Positions 21,706-32,417 of a stretch of 41,291 bases of DNA are shown here, one piece after another. This DNA is from Candolleomyces eurysporus. Taxonomy: Eukaryota > Basidiomycota > Agaricomycetes > Agaricales > Psathyrellaceae. Made by a program: the position numbers and the translations under genes. Under the pieces are notes generated by a model. The model made no database searches and was not told the DNA's origin. It saw only the letters and a list, made by a program, of their open reading frames with translations. The stretch spans positions 1 through 41,291 of the forward strand of contig JANBPK010001260.1 in the NCBI GenBank assembly GCA_027579435.1, read 5' to 3'. How positions within the stretch are numbered: the first letter of the stretch is position 1; each line of letters starts with the position of its first letter.

Positions 21706-22928
21706 TCAACCTTTCCTGCGGCGTCGCGGTTTGGGGCGTCTGGTGTGAATGTAGAACATTTAGCTCACCTCAAGACAAATGGCTCTCCTACACGGAGATA
21801 TGTCCCTTCGTCGTCGTGCAGCATAGTCCAATCAATAACCTCGAACGAGGGCCCGCGAAAGAATTTTGGAGGCCCCAAAGGATCTGACAGCCATAAGGTA
21901 GTTAGCATCATGAGGAACACGTACAGCATCCCTACCGTCTCGGAATCGGTCGATCGTCCAACACTCACGATCGCCTAGAAACCTGGGTCCGAATTCTTCG
22001 GTCGTGGGCTTGGCCTTGCCGAACGGAGGGGCGTAGATCACTGAAAATATACACCGGGTTTGATTATTGGATAGAGAGTAAGACCCGTCTTCTATTCGGT
22101 TCTTCCACGCACTGGGTCCTGGCATAGTGAAGGCTGTTTTCCAAACGATAGACGAACGGGCGAAGGGGAACACCGCCCTCTCCCCGGTCATGAAGCAGGA
22201 AAGAGGTGCTACATATGACATTCGCCTTAATCAAGCCGAAAACAAAACAAGAAAATTTAAAAGGAAATTAAAAAGAAAAACAAAGGGAAGAAAGAGATGG
22301 AAATGATAAAATAATGGTCGCATCTGCAAGGCTACTTACTTATTCCAGCGTTGAGAGCGTGGCGGTACGGCTCGTTTCTGATTAGTCGTAAGATCACAGA
22401 CCTGGCAGAAGGTCCTTCTCCCTTAATATAAATGAATTTGTACCCTTTGTGAGGACGTAGGTGAGACGTGCGGTCCCCTGCGAGATTCCAAGCTCCCACG
22501 TCTTCATGATGAGAACGATGAACAATGTTGCGTATAGAGTGATGTATGGGTTGTAGAGGATCGGGCGAAATCAGATCGAAACCGTCGTCCTCCAGCAGCC
22601 TTTGGATGTGATAGACCTTGGAGATATCCGTGCACACATTCAGAGGGCATTCGTCGGATGGATACCGCATAAAGAATCTTAAGACCGCTTCCCCGTGAAC
22701 CATGGCTGTCGTCCCGTCCAGAAGGGCCAGGAACCTTGACGCTCGTTGGATGTAGGTTTCGATGAATCCGATAAAGTCCCAGGTTCGAAGGCGGTAGCTG
22801 TCTATCAGGTACCGGATACGTACGTTCAATTTTCCTAAAACGAGTATCTGCGGGATGTCTATGCGTAAAAGGAATTTTTCGAGGAGATCTGGTTGGGCAA
22901 GTAGCAAGAAGCGCTCCAACGGACCCAT
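21706..22928 (-). CDS. F-box / nucleotidyltransferase-like protein, copy A
   Basis: Exons on the minus strand: 22336-22928, 21936-22225, 21769-21883 and a short last exon ending at 21706; about 335 aa. Start MGPLERFLLLAQPDLLEKFL (F-box-like). It is a paralogue of the gene at 29058: shared landmarks are HGEAVLRFF (GSQVLRYF there), MSYVAPLSCFMTGERAV (SYHSTGVMNFFTHREAV there) and FLGDRECWTI (RRVCDKHSWII there). In this copy the acidic D-x-D of the nucleotidyltransferase-like motif is replaced (CPLNVCT), so catalysis is unlikely. Intron 1 needs the less usual donor GTAGCC to keep frame; the better donor 4 nt upstream breaks it. It is divergent from R1, sharing a 430-bp intergenic region. The class is common in Agaricomycetes and its function is unknown to me. 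Confidence 0.6.
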
Positions 22929-23298
22929 GATTCGGGGAGGGCAGGGCAGTGAAAGAGAACGCAACAATAATTGCGCTTAAGTAGTGTTGTTTGTGCTTGT
23001 TGCGAACACTGCAGTCACACTGCCACGCGTCCGTCATCGACGTGATTTCCCCTCCCCATCATTCTCTGCCGTGGTCTTGGTCGCGGTGATTCATTTTGAC
23101 GACACGCAATATGACGCTGTACTCTAGTATCGAGGTCGTTTCCGTGCCGAGGGTGCTGGATTCACCGGACTTTGTTCGTAGGCAGTCATTCTGTGTTGCG
23201 AGCGAGTCATCGAAAGGGACGGTTGACTAGAGGCGAGAGAACCGTCTAAACGACTCACAAATCGTCATAGGCGCCGGATTAGGGTACTAGGTTGAGGG
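22929..23298. other. Divergent promoter region between copy A and R1
   Basis: No gene seen. It carries the upstream regions of both flanking genes. The R1 side has a TATA box (next entry); no TATA box was seen for copy A. Confidence 0.45.
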
Positions 23299-23305
23299 TA
23301 TAAAG
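23299..23305 (+). promoter_or_regulatory. TATA box of the RNR large subunit
   Basis: TATAAAG, 61 bp upstream of the ATG at 23360. Confidence 0.6.
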
Positions 23306-23359
23306 GGTTCACAACAGCTGCGGTTCGTATTCTCTTCCCAACCCCTACCATCGTCCAGT

Positions 23360-26300
23360 ATGTTGAATATCATGGTAACCAAGAATGGTGAGATACCTCG
23401 GCTGCGGTCTGGTATAGGCAGTTTGTCCTGACTATCTTTCTTTCCTCAGGCGGGTAAGCTGATTCGACTTTCTTCAGCTCCTGAAGAACTCATTTCCTAT
23501 CATGTCCCTCGCCTAATTCTAGGGGTGTTCAGGAATTTGATGCTGAAAAGGTAGTCTTCTTTATTTTCAATTTTATACTCTTATTTTATTTTAATTTTTA
23601 CCACACTCCTTCCTCGACCTGTCTTATTGCTCGTATCCTGAAATTTCCGCAGTTCAAGAGGCGTTTAAGCATGGTGCGTATTCTTGTTGATCGGCTTTAC
23701 TTCCGTACACCTCTAATGAACATATAGGCCTTTGGAGCCCGAGAACTCGACAAGCATGGAAAATCGAACGTAGACAGGTAGCGTATTATTTTTTAGGGAC
23801 CTCCCACAGACACTCAAACTCGATTCCTCTTAGACTAGCATCTTTGGTCATATCGAAGCTAGGTGTTTCGGTGAATAGTCGAGATATAGACGTGAGTGGT
23901 TTATTGGATTCGATTGCGCGGATTATACGAGCTTCTGTTGTAGCGGATTGCATCGGAGGTGGCGTCACAGCTTGAGTCTACGGATCTCGAGTTCGGCGTT
24001 GCTGCGACAAACATTGAGGTCGACCTTATATGCAAGGAGACTCCGTCTACCTTTTTCAAGGCCATGCGACGTGCTTCAAACCTTTTGTGCGAAGATTTTT
24101 TCAACCTTATCATGCGCTATGCAGACGTCTTAGACACAATGATTGTTGGAGAGAGAGATGAACTGTTGTCATAGTGAGTCGCAATAATTCTGGAGCGCTC
24201 TTGGGTTAATGTTCACCGCCGTCTACAGTGTTTCGCTGAAGGCCATGAGGCGTACCTATTTATTGAGGGATGAAGAGGAACTCTACGAGCGACCGCAATA
24301 TATGTTTTTACGGGTGGCATTGTTCATCCATGGCTCTGACATGGATTCTGTACTGAAGACCTACGATATGCTGTCCACGCTCAAGTACATGCATGCATCG
24401 CCAACCCTCTTCAACGCGGGGACCAAGAACCATCAGCTGAGCTCGTGTTTCATCCTCCCCGCACATCCCGAACCCGATGATATCTTCTCGACGTTGGATA
24501 TAGCCTCTACTATCAGCAGAGGAGGAGGCGGAATTGGCCTGGGTTTTCACTTGGTTCCGTCTAAAGGGTGCGTATCTCCCTATAATGGAAGCATGGCGTG
24601 ATCTCATGACCCTTTCGAACAGTTCTAAAGTCGACGGTGTGACCAGAGCAGGCCTCGTGCCCGTCCTCAAGGTCTTCGATGCAGCGATGGACGTCATTGA
24701 TCAGGGTGTCAATAAGCGTCCGAGCGCTATTTCAGCATACCTAGTGCCATGGCATGCGGACATCCTGAGGTTCGTCCAGATGAAGAGGCATAACGCCGTA
24801 GAATCAGATCGTATTCGGAGGCTGTTTCATGCCATCTGGATAGACGACCTCTTGTTGGTATCTCCATCCGTTGTCTATCGTTCAAGAATGCTTACTTGAA
24901 TATCCTTAGCATGAAACGGGTAGAGCTCGATCAAGAATGGACTCTCTTTTGTCCTAGCAGAGTGCCCCATTTAGTCCAGCTAACAGGTGATGATTTCGAG
25001 AACGAGTACGAGCGACTGGAGCAAGAGGGCATCGGAAAGATGAAGGTCCCAGCTAGGACATTATGGAGAGAGATCATAGACAGTATGATCGAATGTGGAG
25101 GTCCGTCTATCCTGTTCAAGGACGCTGTCAATGGTGAGCCGGAGTAGGCTTGAACCGAGAATCCGTTGGCTAATTCAATTTTCTTTCGTTTTCTACATAG
25201 ATAAAAGTAATGAAAGGCATTTGGGTACTATCACCGGATCGAACCTCTGCACCGAGATCGTTCAGTACGCCGATCATCATGAAACTGCAACGTGCACGTT
25301 AGCTTCGATAGTACTTCCCTCGTTTGTCAAAGGCAATCGAATCTTCGATTTCACTTCACTGGAATCGGTCGTTCGACACGTCGTGCTTTCTCTAAATCGC
25401 GTATTGGTAAGGACGGCCTCACCAACAGTAGAAGCTGAAAGATCTACTTTTAAGAACAGGGCCATAGGCATTGGTGTTCAAGGTCTAGCGGATGCGTTAG
25501 TGATGATGGACCTACCTTTCGATAGCGAAGAAGCGCTTCGCTTCTCTGAGCAGTTGGCCGAAGCCATCTATTATTTTGCCATCGATGAAAGCTGCAACCT
25601 TACACGTACTTTTGGAACTTATCCAAACTTTACAGGTAGCCCTGCTTCTCGGGGTCTTCTTCAGTTCGACTTCTGGGACGTGCCACAGGAATCACTTTTG
25701 TACGACTGGAAGAGCTTGAAACAGAAAGTTATGAAAGGCATCGCGAATTCTTTGCTGACCGCGTATATGCCGACGGCAGGCACATCTATCATAACGGGCG
25801 CTTCGGAATCGTTCGAGCCGTACTCAAGGCAAGTTTGCGTTGTTAGCACCCCCGATAGAGTGTGGCTGATTAGATTTACATTTAGCTTGATCTATACTCG
25901 AAAGATTCTTTCCGGAGAATTCTTAGTGGTGAATCGATTGCTCTTGAAGAGGTTACAAACTCTTGGTATTTGGTCCGACGAGCTGAGGGATAGGATTATT
26001 TCTCAAGGAGGTACGATCTGTAGCAATATCTTTTCACTATTTCGGTTTACAATCTTCTCTGTTTATGACGTCCGATTCAAATCACAGTTTGAAAAATATC
26101 TTGCTGATTTGATTTTATTTTTTTTTNCTTTTCTTTTCTTTCTTTTAGGATCTCTTCAAGGGATCGAAGATATACCTGAGGACGTCCGCGTCCTCTTCAA
26201 AACCGTTTGGGAGGTTTCTCCCGACGTATTGGTCAAAATGTCTGCTGGGAGAGGGCCTTTCACGTGTCAGAGTCAGTCCTTATCCCTCTACTTCGCGCAT

Positions 26301-26558
26301 CCGAGCGTATCGTCTATTGTAAGTTATTCCCTTGCAGAATCAAGAAAAATGTGCGCCTGACAAACACATTTTGCCACGTACCTCGTTTAGAGCCGTGCAA
26401 TCTTCAAGGGATGGAAAATGGGTCTTAAAACTGGGCTGTATTATCTGAGGACGAAGCCTGTTTCCCAAGCTCTCCCCATATCTCTGCCCGTCAGCTACTG
26501 GGATTTGTCTGGAGATGGATCTAGGGATAATCCTATATGCATTCAATGTCAGTCCTAA
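23360..26558 (+). CDS. RNR1: Ribonucleotide reductase large subunit (class I R1)
   Basis: Fourteen exons: 23360-23387, 23450-23453, 23523-23550, 23653-23673, 23728-23777, 23834-23891, 23944-24173, 24229-24567, 24623-24853, 24910-25133, 25201-25828, 25886-26010, 26149-26318 and 26391-26558. They total 2304 nt in one frame, 767 aa. Catalytic residues are all present: C213 (QLSSCFILP), N419/C421/E423 (SNLCTEIVQ), C436, the radical-transfer pair Y729-Y730 (KTGLYYLRTKP) and the C-terminal redox pair C762/C765 (ICIQCQS). It would reduce ribonucleoside diphosphates with R2. Oddities: a 4-nt exon 2, a GC-AG intron (25829-25885), a worn N-terminal ATP-cone (VTKNG in place of V-x-K-R-D/N-G) and altered specificity loops (DQGVNKRPS). 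It is shorter than most eukaryotic R1 proteins and clearly divergent, yet intact. Confidence 0.95.
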
Positions 26559-27026
26559 TGGTACGCATGGTCTGTCTTTTTTTGGAGCCAGGTCGCGTTG
26601 GAAGGGGTTGCCCGAATATCATTGTATTTACAGTAAATATCAGTATTGAGGAAAAATCAGACCTGGTCATAGACTATTTTTCCATTCAATCCTTGACATG
26701 TTTCCGCTTACTCCTACTGCAGTACATTCTGATTTGGCCTGAACGAACAAGCGCCATTTATAATAAGATAATCGAGCAACCAGAGTCACGACGGAAGCCA
26801 GGGCGATGCGAATGTAGATGCTCTTGTGTATAGACTGTTGCATGGAGAGTCTACGAAGCCACGTCAATGATAATTATGAAAACGAATGGATTCTATTGCT
26901 GAAAAACGCGATTAACACAGTTCCGAACCAGTATTTTACTGACAGCCTGATCTCTATCTGGATATAATACATTCGGTTAAGATTGAACACGTGGACACTT
27001 TTCGACTTGCTCTACTCTCTCGAAGT
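26559..27026. other. Convergent 3' flank after R1
   Basis: Short frames only. Probably 3' UTRs of R1 and of the minus-strand gene that ends at 27027. Confidence 0.45.
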
Positions 27027-28668
27027 TCAAGTGTTCTTCTGCTTGGTCTTCTTCCCTCTTGCTCCATCTTCGATGGCTTTACGCTTGGGCCTCGTAACAA
27101 CGCCGCTAGCGACGGGCTTTACGTTAGATTGAGCCTCTCCTTCACGCTCGTTGGCTCCTGGGTCTTATTTTTAACGTTCTCAAAATAAGATGCGGATGAA
27201 AGGAGTCATAATTTTTGGGGATGGGAGAGCACATTTAGCACGTTGCTATTGATTAGAGCAGACGAAGGGACGAAACTACTCACCGCTCTGCGTTTGATCA
27301 ACGTCTCCCGAATCTTGTTGTTCGGGCTTGCTTCTCCGCTTAGATAGTCTGGCCTTATGTTCAGTCCCTTGTGTGTCTTCTCTTTGGGATTCCTCTTCGG
27401 AGAGATCGGAATTCCATGGAGTGCTCTCGTATCCTTTTGTTCTTCTCGATCCTTCCGGGTTAGGTTCAGGCCCTGTGTCCGACAACGTCAGTAAACGGGA
27501 ACCGAATAAGGGACCGGGAAACTAGGTAACTAAAATTGAAATGACAATATCAAGTAAAACAACTTGCTGGCCGCCACAGCTGATAGCTTGTACTCACGTT
27601 GGCCCAAGGCTATCCGATCACCAAGCTTGGGCATTTCAAAATCCAAAGGCTCGTCTTCAGCGACCGAAAATCCCGCCGTCGAGGCTATCTGTCCGACACG
27701 AATAATTTGAACTGGTTTGATTATCGGCTGCCAGTAATTTCTCCCCACGGAAAATACGATCCTGAAAGTCATCTTGACTAGGTCGCCTCGTCGTAGCAGA
27801 GGCGTCGACGATTTGTTAAGCTCTATCAATGTTCCATTCTCGCCGTCGTAGAATCTTACACGGTTCGGGTTGGGTATCCATGTCGAATTATGCGGAACGC
27901 ATGCTTTATTTACCCATGGATGCACTTCGTACGGTACCTCGAAATGCTCGTCCTTGGAGTTAAAAGGCGATCGGACCGAGAATATTTGTGAGTTGATGAT
28001 GAGCTTGGAATTACTTAAAATCCACGTAGGAGTCATCCATTGACTTCTTGGCACGCCATTTGGATTGAAGTTGGGGAAGTTTTCTGCCCAATTCTCTATG
28101 ACCTGCATATTCATAGGTTAGAGACCGTGGGTCGGCATAATTAAAACGGGCTTCGAAGATCGAAGACAGAGATATCACCGTCAGGGACTGGCCAACCGTA
28201 TTATCCATCCTACAATCAAATGCAACTGTGAGTTGCGTCATAGGTCCGGGTTCGGTTTTCCTGTGGGTCGATTGGTGTGTTAATGCTTTACGATCGTAAA
28301 AGAAGCAACGAGATAAACATGCCTGCTTTCTTCGTTAAGTCCATCAGGGACGTGTTCACCCACGGGGACATAGTTTCCTGTGTCAAGAGGGGACGTCCAT
28401 TTCACGACAAAGGCGTGCGTTAAGACGACCGGTTTCGCAGTCTTGTAATCTAACATCTACCGGCTCGTCAGTACTTGAACTACGGCTAGTATAAATCTCC
28501 AAATACGCGAGCCATGCTTACCGTCCAGACTTGGGGATGTTGTTTAGATTGTTGGAGGGAGAAGCGCTTCGTGCCAAGGCGAAGCGCCTGCGCCAAGTGA
28601 AGCATAGGGGTTTCGGAACTCGTCAGCCGTGTGGAAGACCATTCGGGAACATCTGTGTAATGGAACAT
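27027..28668 (-). CDS. Unknown protein with a conserved-looking beta-rich core and a basic nuclear tail
   Basis: Exons on the minus strand: 28522-28668, 28323-28456, 28179-28260, 27598-28102, 27284-27472 and 27027-27163; 1194 nt, 397 aa, one frame. Intron 28261-28322 uses a GC donor (GCATGT...CAG) and intron 28103-28178 has a CTAAC branch site. Start MFHYTDVPEWSSTRL. The core reads WTSPLDTGNYVPVGEHV, then RRGDLVKMTFRIVFSVGRNY followed by WQPIIKPVQIIRVG. The last ~110 residues are charged and end with a probable nuclear signal, RPKRKAIEDGARGKKTKQKN. I recall similar 'GD-V-x-F ... P-x-x-RVG' cores in many uncharacterised mushroom proteins but cannot name a domain. An OB-like or other DNA-binding fold is a guess. 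A TATA box lies about 70 bp upstream. Confidence 0.75.
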
Positions 28669-28730
28669 GGTATGTAGCTCTTGTTGATTCAGGTGAAAGA
28701 AATAAGCTTAACGGCTCGACTCCATGGCGC

Positions 28731-28738
28731 CTTTTATA
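28731..28738 (-). promoter_or_regulatory. TATA box of the 397-aa gene
   Basis: TATAAAAG on the minus strand, about 70 bp upstream of the ATG at 28668. Confidence 0.6.
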
Positions 28739-29057
28739 CCCTCTATGTGGCTGTGTGTGCAGAAAACAAGTCACTTAAGTGGTGGGTCGAATGATCCGCT
28801 TTCATTGATCCGAATTAGGGGATTCGACCATCCGTGCGAGGGCTGGGTTTGTGATGTAATTGGTGGCTGTGTTCCTGGTCCCGAATGTGGCTGTGTTCAG
28901 GGTTGATTGTGATGGCTGTGTTTGAACGTCGGTCAGACTCCATATATCTCGCATATAACCATGCGTTCGAAAGGAATCCACCTTTCTGTTGGTCGTTTTG
29001 TGCCCTTGATCATCGAGTTCGATAAAGCTGCTACCCGCGCTCCTCCCCAGCCCAAGA
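28739..29057. other. Divergent intergenic region
   Basis: Contains three GTGGCTGTGT/TGGCTGTG-type direct repeats (about 28745-28925) and an AT-rich TATATCTCGCATATAAC stretch about 100-115 bp before the next ATG. No gene seen. Confidence 0.45.
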
Positions 29058-30309
29058 ATGGCCGGATTCTATCTCACAACGTTCTTCGCAAGGGCTGACA
29101 AACGGGTCACATTCAAAATTTTTGACGTCTTGAGTCCTGTCGATCTCAGCCTTTTGTCGTGTACGTCCTCCTTTGTCTGGGACGTGGTAAACACCTACAA
29201 GCGGGAAGTGTGGAGTATACACAGGTTTCTGAGTCCATGGTTCGACTCTGTAACCCGTTTTAGAGGTGCCATGGCGAAGAGTGGCGCTGTAATTTCAGGC
29301 TCTCAAGTCCTGCGCTACTTCCAGCGAGAGGATCCAGACGTAAACTCCGATTTGGATGTGATAATTAGGATAGGAGGAGTGCTGTCTGTCTCTATGTCAC
29401 TAATACGAGAAGGATACTCGCAGGTCCCTAGGTCGACCACCCGCACGAACACGGCCTATCCCCTTCATTCAGAGATATTTGCAATCACGTCTCAATCCTC
29501 GTTTGCGCATGGAGGGAAGAAGACCGGAATAATTCACGTCATAGACTTCGTGAAAGTGGAAAGACGTATTTACCCTTCTAGAAAAGACGTTACTTTGAAG
29601 GTTCAGCTCATAGTAGTGGCACAAGACCCCGTGGAACATATCTTCATGTCTTACCACTCCAGTTAGTGTTTATCTAGTGACAATTGCACCTGTTTGCTGG
29701 GTTAACCGTCCCGTGCTCTTCCTTTAAACTGACTAAAACTGACAATGCACAACCATCCCTTCACAGCGGGCGTAATGAACTTCTTTACCCATCGCGAGGC
29801 AGTGTCACTCTTCCCGAAGGCGACGATCCTCAGTCGAACATTTTACGTGTGTAGCAGACAGCCTTTAGATAGCGATTGGAACCCTCGCTGGGCCGTGAAA
29901 TACAGAGATAGAGGATACAGTATCGACCTTACCTCTATCCTTCCCGACCTGCCGATAGGTTTTCGAAGGGTGTGCGACAAGCATTCATGGATCATACCAT
30001 TTGAGAGGGATTCCGGTCAGTCACAACCCCCTGTTTTCTCATTTTGCGAGTGCTCATCCCTGTCCCGGAAACGTTCTGCATGCCCGTGGATTCATACCTC
30101 TCAAAGAACCACCACACCTTCTAATAACCGAGGGAGAAGAGACTAGTTATTACACTCCCAGAAAATTATCGTCTATAAGTTTCAATTTGGTCTGGCTTCC
30201 TACAGACACACTAGGTGTCAACCCGCGACGGTTTCGCCTCTTGGTGGTAGAAAGTGACGTTTGGTTCTATCTTTGGCCTTTTATTCTTGCAGAGTGGGCA
30301 CCTAGATAG
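29058..30309 (+). CDS. F-box / nucleotidyltransferase-like protein, copy B
   Basis: Three exons: 29058-29661, 29767-30015 and 30107-30309; 1056 nt, 351 aa. An F-box-like N-terminus (RVTFKIFDVLSPVDLSLLSC) is followed by ISGSQVLRYFQRE and SDLDVII. A glycine-serine turn followed by an acidic D-x-D is the hallmark of the DNA polymerase beta-type nucleotidyltransferase fold. Then come VEHIFMSYHSTGVMNFFTH and the block RRVCDKHSWIIPF. Family knowledge: proteins with this F-box plus GS...DLD...SYHSTGVMN layout are abundant in Agaricomycetes; activity has, to my knowledge, not been shown. Unlike paralogue copy A, this copy keeps the acidic motif. The two copies flank R1 and the 397-aa gene in opposite orientation. 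Confidence 0.72.
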
Positions 30310-30680
30310 CATGGACGTGAAAACGCCTGCTCGATCGCTGGATTGACAGAACCATGTAAATGTATGCTACGTATTGTTGAAATTGAAAAACACAGTATAG
30401 ACCACTTACTACTTCACCTACCGTTTCGTTACTGTTAGTGCCACGCATAGCACAGAATGTGTGTGCGTGTTTGTCACTGGCATCCAAAACTATCATGCGC
30501 GCACGAGTCATCGTCTATCTCTCTTTCCCTCTCTTTCACCATCACCACCTGTCACCTATTCTACGAAAGCAACTCGCAGGTACTCTACATCATTAGCTAT
30601 CAGATCGGTCAGGCTTACAGAATCTTTTGGAGTGACACGACGAAACCGTATCCGTGCCTCCCCATCCTGTTCTCAACCTG
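30310..30680. other. Intergenic region
   Basis: Short frames only; contains a GTGTGTGCGTGT-like stretch. Upstream region of the RNase H1-N-domain gene. Confidence 0.45.
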
Positions 30681-31547
30681 ATGTTGGTCCCGTCAATCAG
30701 CGAAGACTACAGAGGGATCCAAGCCCCCGCCGTACCGGACCAACCTCGCGAGGCCCACGGTTTCGGACGTGACGGCCCCTTTGCCCATGGCCAACGACCC
30801 TACGCAGAACCTGCATGTCTTCACTACGAACATAGCCGTGTTTCCGGACTTTCGACGACGGTTCCCATAGACAGACCTTTCCACTTCAGCGGCTTCGTTC
30901 CAGGCGACCATGTAGTACGTACAACATGGTTGCCCAAGCCGGACGAGGTAAGTGCACCCTCTCGACTTTCCGATACCTAACGGATAATCTCTTTTTCAAA
31001 GTATGATCCTCGTTACCCTGTCCTCGTGCCTGGTCCTTGGGTACATGCACCCACGTCGATGGTTCAACCAGCCCACAGACACGACCCTGATCTAAGGAGA
31101 ACAGGTACTTCGTGGAGGAGAAGTCGCGAGGTAGGACGCAAGAGGCCGATTTATACCCCCGCCCGCATCAAAAGACCCATCTGTGACTACAGGGTAGACA
31201 TGTGCCACGGTCCATACAGCACCGGTAAATATTATGTGGTCACAAGAGGTAGATGCTGTGGCATATGGAACTCATGGTAAGTCGTTCATTATCACCTCAC
31301 TCCATCGGATACCGACGTGTACCTCGTTGATATTCACTCTTTGAATCGCTGATAATTTCGCGCTAGGATTGTGGTAGGGACCATGCTGCGAATGGACCAC
31401 GGGCGTACTGTGTTTCAAAGCTACCGTACATGGGACGAAGCTCTCAACGCGTACCTCAATGCCAAACACAACGGTCTTGTGTCTCTCTTACCCAGAACGC
31501 GAAAGGACGACGATCTTCTCGGACCTTTGAGCAGAGCTACCCAATAA
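30681..31547 (+). CDS. Protein with RNase H1 N-terminal (viroplasmin-like) domain
   Basis: Three exons: 30681-30947, 31002-31276 and 31367-31547; 723 nt, 240 aa. The first ~150 residues are Pro/Arg-rich with no recognised domain (start MLVPSISEDYRGIQAPAVPD). The C-terminal ~65 residues show the small fold found at the N-terminus of eukaryotic RNase H1 and in caulimovirus viroplasmin: GKYYVVTRGRCCGIWNSW, then a linker, then VFQSYRTWDEALNAYLNA. That fold binds RNA-DNA hybrids or double-stranded RNA in RNase H1. The catalytic RNase H domain is absent. Such domains occur in many uncharacterised mushroom proteins. Here it might protect or recognise replication intermediates (inference). It is intact, with clean splice joins. 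Confidence 0.75.
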
Positions 31548-32298
31548 TGACGACACATGATGAATCCACGACCATTCGGGTAGTCGTATGCCTCAGTTTA
31601 CACTTTGGTCCGACATGTCAGGATGCCTGGACCGCGGACGATAGCGATCTCTGACATGATGGAATGCAACGGTTTGAGAGCGGCTAAATACACGGTCGAC
31701 GCTTGTAACGTACTTTCAGTGACCAAATACAGATGCTGTTCCTGGAGCCCGGCACACTCGTCGTCGATCGAAGTTCCCGAGCAAGGTACTGTCGCTCCGT
31801 TTGGATTATTTCCTGATTTTCAGCTTTTTATTCGATTTAATCTCAACTGTTGACCCTGTCGAACTGACTTTATTCCCCGGTCTTTTTCTGATGAAGAAGC
31901 CACGTATAGAAGCGCAACTGACCCTGACAGGCTGCGATGTGTATACGCAAGCTGATGTATTATTCCCACTGCCTGTTCGATTGAGTTCCTCCACCAAGAA
32001 ATATCCATCGGTTATAGATCACCGCTAGGTACCACGTCCACGTAAGTCTTCGATCCCATCTCCATTTTTTGTCTTTAGGCATACGACTAACCCCGAGACA
32101 CATTTTTAAAGGGTGTTTCAAAAAAAGGGTTGTATTCAAACTTATTAAAAGGTCTGTCAGATAGGCTCAGTTGGATAGTTTGTACCGAGCCAGGCTCCCC
32201 AGAGTCACGACGTTGGATGATTCTCATCGGGCGAGAAAATAACGCACCCTGATTTGGAGACGGTACAGAGCGAGGGGAGAGGGGCGCTCGCGTGCAGG
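31548..32298. other. Interval with weak coding-like traces
   Basis: A plus-strand stretch near 31850-32028 reads VDPVELTLFPGLFLMKKPRI and beyond, and looks coding-like, but I could not find a start or consistent splice joins. A shorter frame begins at 31549. They may be a decayed gene or chance. Confidence 0.3.
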
Positions 32299-32305
32299 TA
32301 TAAAT
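32299..32305 (+). promoter_or_regulatory. TATA box of the MYND gene
   Basis: TATAAAT, about 119 bp upstream of the ATG at 32418. Confidence 0.5.
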
Positions 32306-32417
32306 ATTTTCGTATCTACATTTTAGCAGAGAGCAACTTCTGATTCCAACAACCCCTTCCTTGTCGCCGCCGCCTCTCGCCTTCGCAGGTCGTTATCTTT
32401 CTCTTCGAAATAAGAGA

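Noticed and set aside
28745..28925. Short GTGGCTGTG direct repeats as a CRISPR-like array
   Set aside because: Only a few unevenly spaced short copies in a eukaryotic intergenic region, with no regular spacers.
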